64,000 nucleotides of DNA. Origin: Magnetospirillum molischianum DSM 120 (GTDB lineage Bacteria > Pseudomonadota > Alphaproteobacteria > Rhodospirillales > Magnetospirillaceae). Location: the NCBI RefSeq assembly GCF_000294655.1, contig NZ_CAHP01000054.1, positions 21,930-85,929 on the forward strand, written 5' to 3'. This document shows positions 58,135 to 64,000 of the stretch, piece by piece; positions within the stretch are counted from its first letter, which is position 1, and each line of letters starts with the position of its first letter. The notes beneath the pieces are model-generated. The model saw nothing but the letters and a program-made list of their open reading frames with translations, searched no databases and was not told the origin of the DNA. A program made the translations under genes and the position numbers.

Positions 58135-59808
58135 ATGATGAATGTTGGCGACATCAACGCGGCCTGGGCGGCTGCACTCATCGACGGACTGGCCGGGGCG
58201 GGAGTTTGCCGGGCCGTGATCTCGCCGGGATCGCGCTCAACTCCGCTGGCATTGGCCTGCCTGCGCCATTCCGGTATTGTCAGCCGTGTGTTGCTCGACG
58301 AGCGCGTTGCCGCCTTCTATGCCCTGGGCCTGGCCCGCGCCGAAGAGAAGCCCGTCGTTTTGGTCTGCACTTCCGGCTCGGCGGCAGCCAATTGGTATCC
58401 TGCCGTCGCCGAAGCCGACGCTGCCCGGGTCCCCCTGATATTGCTGACGGCTGACCGACCTCCCGAATTGCAGGATTGCGGTGCCAACCAGACCTTCGAT
58501 CAACGCACTCTCTTCGTGCCGCAAGTGCGGGCGGTTCATACTCTGCCGCCCGCAGAACCAGCTCGGGACTGGCTTGCCGCCTTGACGGCGCGGGCCGTCA
58601 GTCAAAGCCTGTGGCCATTGGCTGGCCCGGTCCAGATCAACGTGCCGTTCCGTGAACCCTTGCTGGCTACCGATCCAGCACCACCGCAATCGTCATCGCT
58701 GCCGCCGCTTGTCTTGCAGCCACGCCTGATGCTTCCGCAGGATTCGGTGGAAATACTGGCGCGGCGGGTCGAAGGCCGCAGAGGGGTTATCCTGGCCGGA
58801 GCCGAACATGTGCCGGCCGAGCCACTAATCCGTTTAGCCAACGCATTGAATTGGCCGATCATCGCCGATCCGTTGAGCGGGCTGCGTTTCGGCGCACATG
58901 ACCGTAAACGGGTGATGACACGGGGCGACCTGTTTCTGCGGGGTGACTTTCCGCCCGCCGAGATCGTTCTGCGTTTTGGGGCGTTTCCGGTCTCGAAAGC
59001 CATCGGACAGTGGCAATCTCGCGCTATCGAACGGATCGTGGTCAGTGAGGATTCCCGCTGGCCCGATCCAGGCCGAAACGCCGCGATGATGATCCATGCT
59101 GATCCTGGTCTGCTGGCCGACTCCCTGGCCGCTGTCGTGACCAAGGCGGTGCCGGTTGAATGGCTTGATTCCTGGTATGCCGCGGAACAGCGCAGCGCGG
59201 TTGCAGCGGATCGTCTGGCCGTACCCGAAGCCGCGCTATTCCGCGCTGCCATCGCGGCGCTACCCGAAGGTAGCTTGCTGTTCGTGGCCAATTCGATGGC
59301 GGTCCGAGACCTTGACGACTTCTCGGGAAGTTCCGATAAAAGATTGACTGTATTATGTAATCGCGGTCTCAGCGGTATCGATGGAAACCTATCGACGTTC
59401 TTCGGCGCTGTCGCTTCTGGCCGTTTCCCGGCGGCCCTTGCGCTGGTCGGCGACCTGACCTTCCTGCACGATCTCAGTGGGCTGGCGGCGGGACAGGGGA
59501 TGTCCGCGACAATCTGTCTGTTCGACAATGGCGGCGGCGGCATCTTCGATTATCTACCTCAGACCGCTTTGCCTGAATTCGTGCCGGGCTGGTTGACGCC
59601 ACAACGGGCGGATTTTGCCGCCGCAACCGCAATCTGGGGGCATCGCTATTGCCCGACCCGACCAAACGATGTCGTTCCGGCCTTGACCGACGCCCTGGCT
59701 ACGTCGGGAGTGACGGTGCTTCATCTTGCCATCGACCGAACCGGTTCCGCCGCCCGCCATCGTGCGGTCTGGGCCGCTTCATCTTCATTCGAGGAGACTT
59801 CCGCATGA
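58135..59808 (+). CDS. menD: SEPHCHC synthase MenD
   Basis: Thiamine-diphosphate enzyme joining isochorismate and 2-oxoglutarate to give 2-succinyl-5-enolpyruvyl-6-hydroxy-3-cyclohexene-1-carboxylate. 557 residues: [11 protein letters not shown] near the N-terminus, the ThDP-activating Glu56 in [32 protein letters not shown], and the C-terminal diphosphate/Mg site [12 protein letters not shown] with [12 protein letters not shown]. The stop overlaps the menB start. Confidence 0.96.
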   Translation: MMNVGDINAAWAAALIDGLAGAGVCRAVISPGSRSTPLALACLRHSGIVSRVLLDERVAAFYALGLARAEEKPVVLVCTSGSAAANWYPAVAEADAARVPLILLTADRPPELQDCGANQTFDQRTLFVPQVRAVHTLPPAEPARDWLAALTARAVSQSLWPLAGPVQINVPFREPLLATDPAPPQSSSLPPLVLQPRLMLPQDSVEILARRVEGRRGVILAGAEHVPAEPLIRLANALNWPIIADPLSGLRFGAHDRKRVMTRGDLFLRGDFPPAEIVLRFGAFPVSKAIGQWQSRAIERIVVSEDSRWPDPGRNAAMMIHADPGLLADSLAAVVTKAVPVEWLDSWYAAEQRSAVAADRLAVPEAALFRAAIAALPEGSLLFVANSMAVRDLDDFSGSSDKRLTVLCNRGLSGIDGNLSTFFGAVASGRFPAALALVGDLTFLHDLSGLAAGQGMSATICLFDNGGGGIFDYLPQTALPEFVPGWLTPQRADFAAATAIWGHRYCPTRPNDVVPALTDALATSGVTVLHLAIDRTGSAARHRAVWAASSSFEETSA

Positions 59809-60629
59809 CCGAATGGACGCCCGTCGAGGGTTTTACCTTCACCGACATCCTGTATGACCGTACCGACGGGATCGCGCGGATCAGCTTTAACCGGCCGCAT
59901 GTGCACAATGCGTTCCGCCCCGAAACTCTGGAAGAGGTGATGAAGGCATTGCGACATGCCCGTTTCGACGCCTCGATCGGAGTGATTATTCTGACCGGCG
60001 TCGGTGACAAAGCATTCTGTTCCGGCGGCGATCAGAGCGTGCGCGGCGATAATGGCGGCTATAAGGATCAGGAAGGGGTGCATCACCTCAACGCCCTCGA
60101 CCTTCAGCGTGAAATTCGCTCCTGCCCAAAGCCGGTCGTGGCGATGGTGGCGGGATGGTCGATTGGCGGCGGTAACGTGCTTCAATTATTATGCGACTTG
60201 ACGATTGCCGCCGACAATGCCCGCTTTGGTCAGACCGGCCCAAAGGTCGGGAGCTTTGACGCAGGTTTCGGTGCTGGCATTCTGGCCCGTACCATCGGGG
60301 TCAAGAAGGCCAAGGAAGTCTGGTTCATGTGCCGTCAGTACGACGCGCAGCAAGCTCTGGAAATGGGATGGATCAACGCCGTTGTACCGTTGTCTCAATT
60401 GGAAGATGAGACGGTCGCGTGGTGTCGGCGGATGCTGGAATTGTCTCCGACCGCATTGCGTATTCTGAAAACCGCTTTTAACGCGGACAGTGATGGTATG
60501 TCGGGTATCCAGGAACTGGCGGGCAATGCCACGGCTCTGTTCTATATGACCGAGGAAGGGCAGGAGGGGCGCAATGCTTTCCTGGAAAAGCGGACGCCTG
60601 ATTTCGACCGGTTCCCTCGTCGTCCGTGA
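59805..60629 (+). CDS. menB: 1,4-dihydroxy-2-naphthoyl-CoA synthase MenB
   Basis: Crotonase-fold enzyme closing the second ring of the naphthoquinone from o-succinylbenzoyl-CoA. 274 residues: [17 protein letters not shown], the oxyanion region [46 protein letters not shown], and the C-terminal [14 protein letters not shown], all specific to MenB rather than other crotonases. Start ATG at 59805 sits on the menD stop; the longer open frame upstream lies inside menD. Overlaps menC by four bases. Confidence 0.96.
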   Translation: MTEWTPVEGFTFTDILYDRTDGIARISFNRPHVHNAFRPETLEEVMKALRHARFDASIGVIILTGVGDKAFCSGGDQSVRGDNGGYKDQEGVHHLNALDLQREIRSCPKPVVAMVAGWSIGGGNVLQLLCDLTIAADNARFGQTGPKVGSFDAGFGAGILARTIGVKKAKEVWFMCRQYDAQQALEMGWINAVVPLSQLEDETVAWCRRMLELSPTALRILKTAFNADSDGMSGIQELAGNATALFYMTEEGQEGRNAFLEKRTPDFDRFPRRP

Positions 60630-61627
60630 GCCGGATCGCCGGTTTCAGAATTGATCCCTATGCTCTGGCGCTGACGCGGCCATGGCGGACGGCGGCCGGT
60701 ACGGTTCGCCTCCGCCATGGTTGGCTGGTGCGGGTCGAGGATGAAGACGGTTGTTTTGGTCTGGGCGATGAACCGGCATCTCTGCCGGATCAGGTAACGG
60801 AAGGGCAGGGGGCTCGCCTTGAGTCTCTTGCCGCCGCAACTCTTGGGCAGAGTCCAGACGTGGCACTAACCGAGAGCCTAGGTTATGGAATCGGGATCGA
60901 GACGGCTCTGCTTGACCTTATTGCCCGTCGTCGCGGCCAGTCTCTGCGTCATCTCCTCGCACCCGAGGCAGCAGATTTTGTAAACGTCAACGGGATAGGG
61001 CCGATTGAAAGCGTTGTTGCGATAGCGGAACAAGGCTTTAGGATCGTCAAAATCAAGGTCGGTCTGGCTCCTTGGCGAGATGAAGCCGCCGCCTTGTGCC
61101 GCCTTTCCCTGCCGCCAGGGCTGATGCTCCGTCTTGATTCCAACCGGGCCTGGAGCTTTCGCGAGGCCGAAGGATTCCTTTCCGCGGTATCCGGTCTACC
61201 GATCGACTCACTTGAAGAACCGCTCAGGGCACCGGACATCGACCAGCTCGCGATGCTTCAGGCCAGGACGGAGATTTCTCTAGCAATCGATGAAAGTCTG
61301 GAATCATTGGGGATTTCATCTCTATTGGCTCGTCGGCCGGTGCGCCGTTTGGTTTTGAAGCCAGCCCTGCTCGGTGGGCTGCGCTGGACTCAATCCCTGG
61401 CCGCCAAGGCTCGCGATGCTGGATACGACATCGTTGTCACATCTTTTCTTGATTCAGCGGTTGGCGTGGCGGCAGCAGCTCATCTGGCGGCGGCGGTGGA
61501 TGCCGAGTCACGGATGGCTCATGGACTGGCAACGTCCGATGCTTTCGCTGACGACGTTGCCAAACCACTTAGGATTGTTGCGGGGAAGTTATCGTTCAAC
61601 GAAGACGCTGGACTCGGAATGCTTTGA
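60626..61627 (+). CDS. menC: o-Succinylbenzoate synthase MenC
   Basis: Enolase-superfamily dehydratase forming o-succinylbenzoate. 333 residues. The KxK catalytic motif is VKIKVG (Lys142, Lys144), with metal ligands in [14 protein letters not shown] and AIDESLE, and the opposite lysine in [10 protein letters not shown]. The GTG start overlaps the menB stop. The dipeptide epimerase alternative within this superfamily is unlikely in this operon. Converges with menE, 2 bases between stops. Confidence 0.93.
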   Translation: MSRIAGFRIDPYALALTRPWRTAAGTVRLRHGWLVRVEDEDGCFGLGDEPASLPDQVTEGQGARLESLAAATLGQSPDVALTESLGYGIGIETALLDLIARRRGQSLRHLLAPEAADFVNVNGIGPIESVVAIAEQGFRIVKIKVGLAPWRDEAAALCRLSLPPGLMLRLDSNRAWSFREAEGFLSAVSGLPIDSLEEPLRAPDIDQLAMLQARTEISLAIDESLESLGISSLLARRPVRRLVLKPALLGGLRWTQSLAAKARDAGYDIVVTSFLDSAVGVAAAAHLAAAVDAESRMAHGLATSDAFADDVAKPLRIVAGKLSFNEDAGLGML

Positions 61628-61629
61628 AA

Positions 61630-62991
61630 TCAGGCTCTGAGCGCGATTTCACGAAGCGCTTTCCGATCCGGCTTGCCGATCGAGTTGAGCGGAAGAACGC
61701 TTACGTTCACCGCATGGCGGGGGCGAAGGTGAGACGGTACATGCGTCCGGCACCAATCGAGAAACGTCTCGGGTCCGGTCTCTCCCACCAGGATTGCGAC
61801 GATCAGATCCCCCCAAATCGGGTCGGGGCGTCCGGTAATCGCTATGGCGCGGAGTCCAGGGCAACGCCCAGCCAGCGCCTCGATTTCAGCGGGGTGAACA
61901 TTCTCCCCGCCGCTGATCAGCATATCATCGGCCCGGCCTTTGATGACGAGACGGCCTCGGTCGTCGAAGGTGCCGAGATCGTTGGTCTCGAACCAGCCTT
62001 CCGCAGTTAATCCGACGCCCAAGTGCAATTCCGGGTTCAGATAGCCTGCCATTAACATCGGCCCCCGTACCTTGACCCGTCCGGCAGCGGAAAAGCCGAT
62101 TTCAACCCCCGGCAATGGCGTTCCGGCCAAGCCAGGACTCCACTCGGTGGCATTGACGCAAGTGGCGACCTGCGATCCCGCTTCGCTCATTCCGTAGCTT
62201 GGCATCAGCGGCCAACCTGCCGCAAGGGCACGGTCTGCCAAGGCGGCAGGAAGCCCGGCACCACCGATCAGGGCGCATCGGAGACGGGAAGCGGGACGGC
62301 AGCCGTGATCGAGCAAAAGCCCAAGCATTGCTGGAACCAACGAGACATGGCTGACTCGACCGGATTCGATGTCGGTAGAGACCCTTTCTACATCAAAACG
62401 TGAATGTAGTCGTAGCGTGGCTCCGGCTTCCAAGCAGCGCAGCAGCGTTGAAAGCCCGCCGATGTGAACCATCGGCAAACAGCCCAGCCACACATCGCCA
62501 CGTTCGAGCGGGATCATCCGCCGCGATCCCTGTACTGCCGCTGCCAGATTGGCACCGGTTAGCATCGCGCCTTTCGGTGTGCCGGTGCTGCCGCTGGTGG
62601 CGACGATCAACTGTATATCGTCAGGGCGCAATCCCGGCCGAGCCGTCGCGCTGGGATCTGCGGCGGGCAGGGTGTCGAGCGGATGTTCCACTCCGGCGGC
62701 AATTAGCAAGCTGTTTTGCCGCTCAGGTGGCAGAGCCGGATTGATCGGCAGCAGAGGCTGACCTGCGCGAGGAGCCGCCAAAGCCAGCAGGGCCAGGGAT
62801 TCCGCATTCGCCAGCCGCGCCGCTAGCGGTTGCCCCGGCGGCTCGGCCCGTTTCGACAGAGCGGTAGCCAGCGCATCGACCTGGGCATCGAGGGCGGCAA
62901 AACTCCAGTCCCGGCCGTCAACGACATCCAGAGCTAGAGTGTCTGGGGCACTGCATGTCTGATGCCGCGCCCAGTCTGACGGCGCTCTCAC
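61630..62991 (-). CDS. menE: o-Succinylbenzoate--CoA ligase MenE
   Basis: Acyl-adenylate-forming ligase that activates o-succinylbenzoate as the CoA thioester. 453 residues: P-loop VATSGSTGTPKGAM, motif PSYGMSEAGSQ, hinge KGRADDMLISGGENVHPAEIE, and the C-terminal catalytic lysine in GKPDRKAL. Encoded on the opposite strand to menF-D-B-C and overlapping the ubiE stop by four bases, so the pathway is split into two converging units. Confidence 0.92.
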   Translation of the reverse strand: MRAPSDWARHQTCSAPDTLALDVVDGRDWSFAALDAQVDALATALSKRAEPPGQPLAARLANAESLALLALAAPRAGQPLLPINPALPPERQNSLLIAAGVEHPLDTLPAADPSATARPGLRPDDIQLIVATSGSTGTPKGAMLTGANLAAAVQGSRRMIPLERGDVWLGCLPMVHIGGLSTLLRCLEAGATLRLHSRFDVERVSTDIESGRVSHVSLVPAMLGLLLDHGCRPASRLRCALIGGAGLPAALADRALAAGWPLMPSYGMSEAGSQVATCVNATEWSPGLAGTPLPGVEIGFSAAGRVKVRGPMLMAGYLNPELHLGVGLTAEGWFETNDLGTFDDRGRLVIKGRADDMLISGGENVHPAEIEALAGRCPGLRAIAITGRPDPIWGDLIVAILVGETGPETFLDWCRTHVPSHLRPRHAVNVSVLPLNSIGKPDRKALREIALRA

Positions 62992-63713
62992 GGCGTCTTG
63001 GTGGCGATGTGCAGACAGGCGATGCCAAAGCTTAGGTTGCGATAGCGCACGTCAGCGAAGCCGGCGGTACGGAACATCGCGGTAAATTCTTCCTGATCAG
63101 GAAAGCGACGGATCGATTCAACCAGATAGGCATAGGCTTCGGGGGCTTGGGCAACCATAGCCCCCAGACGAGGAATGACCTGGAACGAAAATAAATCGTA
63201 GAAGGGGCGGATCAAACGGTGTGGACGCGAGAATTCCAGGCAAAAAGCAACCCCACCCGGTTTCAGAACCCGGTGGATTTCAGCCAAAGCGAGGTCAAGT
63301 CGAGTGACATTGCGAATCCCGAAGGAAATCGTCAGCGTATCGACGCTATTGTCAGCCAACGGGATTGCCTCGGCCTCACCGGCCACCCAAACGAGTCCCT
63401 CATTGCCGGTACGGTGCCGCCCAGCACTCATCATCTCGGTGCTGGGGTCGCAAACAATCACCGTCCGGCCCGGCCCGGCCATCGCTCGGGCAACGTCGCC
63501 GGTTCCTCCGGCAAGATCGACGATCACCTGACCTGTGCGGGCACCAACAGCGCGGACCAGCAACGCTTTCCATTGCCGATGGATGCCCATCGACATCAAA
63601 TCGTTCATCAGGTCATAGCGCGGCGCTACGGCGCGGAACACTCTGCGGATACGGTCACGGCGCTCAGTCGGCGAAACCTGGCGAAAGCCAAAGCTGCTGT
63701 CGATCTCTGTCAT
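62988..63713 (-). CDS. ubiE: Demethylmenaquinone/2-methoxy-6-polyprenyl-benzoquinol methyltransferase
   Basis: SAM-dependent C-methyltransferase for the last step of menaquinone synthesis and a late step of ubiquinone synthesis. 241 residues: GFRQVSPTERRDRIRRVF and AVAPRYDLMNDLMSMGIHRQWK are UbiE/MenG signatures, DLAGGTGDVA is the SAM-binding glycine motif, and SFGIRNVTRLDLALAE is family-specific. ATG 63713 is used; a GTG at 63740 would add nine residues. Pairing with menE suggests the menaquinone role, possibly with a dual ubiquinone function. Confidence 0.94.
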   Translation of the reverse strand: MTEIDSSFGFRQVSPTERRDRIRRVFRAVAPRYDLMNDLMSMGIHRQWKALLVRAVGARTGQVIVDLAGGTGDVARAMAGPGRTVIVCDPSTEMMSAGRHRTGNEGLVWVAGEAEAIPLADNSVDTLTISFGIRNVTRLDLALAEIHRVLKPGGVAFCLEFSRPHRLIRPFYDLFSFQVIPRLGAMVAQAPEAYAYLVESIRRFPDQEEFTAMFRTAGFADVRYRNLSFGIACLHIATKTP

Positions 63714-63882
63714 TTTGCGCTTTTCCCCCGGCAAGGACACGCACCCGCCGGATTAGAGTCCGGTTAGAGTGTTCATCATGTGATTTAACATTCGACCGAA
63801 AGATCGGCAATCGTCCACCTGGGATGCCTTTCTCTTGGCTAAAAAGCTATGGTAGCCAGAAATCATCTGAAGAGAGGAGGCT

Positions 63883-64000
63883 GTGATACTCGATCTGTGG
63901 CAGGCAGGGGGCTTTCTGGTCGCCTCAATTGCGGTCACCTTGGCTCCTGGACCTGACAATCTGATGATTCTCAGCCTGGGTCTGTCGCGCGGTCGTCGTG
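63883..64000 (+). CDS. LysE-family amino-acid exporter (3' truncated)
   Basis: Only the first 39 codons are in the window. From the GTG at 63883, preceded by AGAGAGGAGG at 63871-63880, the frame reads MILDLWQAGGFLVASIAVTL then APGPDNLMILSLGLSRGRR. The (T/A)PGPDN motif in the first membrane helix is the hallmark of the LysE/RhtB translocator family. The substrate cannot be told from this fragment. It is divergent from ubiE with a 169-base gap. Confidence 0.85.
   Translation, partial: MILDLWQAGGFLVASIAVTLAPGPDNLMILSLGLSRGRR

Overview
The window is a gene-dense, roughly 60-65% G+C (by eye) stretch of an alphaproteobacterial chromosome. I identify 56 protein-coding genes, two of them cut by the window edges, and no tRNA, rRNA, insertion sequence, phage gene or CRISPR array. 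Gene order is typical of Rhodospirillales: relA/spoT-pdxJ-acpS-lepB-rnc-era-recO, then dusB-ntrB-ntrC-ntrY-ntrX-trkA-hfq-hflX. A complete-looking front half of the menaquinone pathway is unusual for alphaproteobacteria and would fit a Magnetospirillum/Phaeospirillum-like organism. That genus-level placement is inference only.

Layout. 1-8215 (+): stringent-response RelA/SpoT (5' truncated), vitamin B6 (pdxJ), ACP activation (acpS), signal peptidase, RNase III, Era, RecO, ParC and a small membrane protein. 8274-11733 (-): hemB and metY in one unit closed by a perfect 16-bp hairpin, then a dihydroorotate-dehydrogenase-like flavoprotein. 12029-14621: cutA (+), ispDF (-), a CcsA/YpjD-like membrane protein (+). 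14688-26442 (+): the nitrogen regulatory run dusB-ntrBC-ntrYX-trkA, a HAD phosphatase, hfq, hflX and an inositol-phosphatase-family gene, ending in a strong terminator. 26752-34117 (+): an unknown secreted protein, proS, a LolC/E-type permease with LolD, and dnaE. 34133-36217 (-): recG. 36289-40046 (+): sdhE and mfd. 40092-51361 (+): a class V aminotransferase, then three cell-wall genes (MltB, RlpA, DacC types), tmk, holB, metG, tatD, an MBL-fold hydrolase and a CPA2 cation/proton antiporter. 51373-56473 (-): efp, suhB, an OmpA-domain protein with a proline-rich 28-residue tandem repeat, a MotA/TolQ-like channel and a MotB/OmpA-like partner. 56766-63713: menF-menD-menB-menC (+) converging on menE-ubiE/menG (-). 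63883-64000 (+): start of a LysE-family exporter.

How the genes work together. The ntr block couples nitrogen sensing (NtrB/C), a second membrane two-component pair (NtrY/X), potassium uptake control (TrkA) and RNA-based regulation (Hfq). The men block carries chorismate to demethylmenaquinone precursor steps plus the final methylation, but menH, menI and menA are not here. The 51-55 kb block encodes what looks like a proton-driven envelope motor or gate (MotA-like plus Asp-bearing MotB-like protein) beside a Pro-rich OmpA protein. This is the best candidate for a poorly described system in the window.

Most coding calls rest on clear family motifs read directly from the translations. Promoters, leaderless starts and small structured elements are weaker and are marked so.
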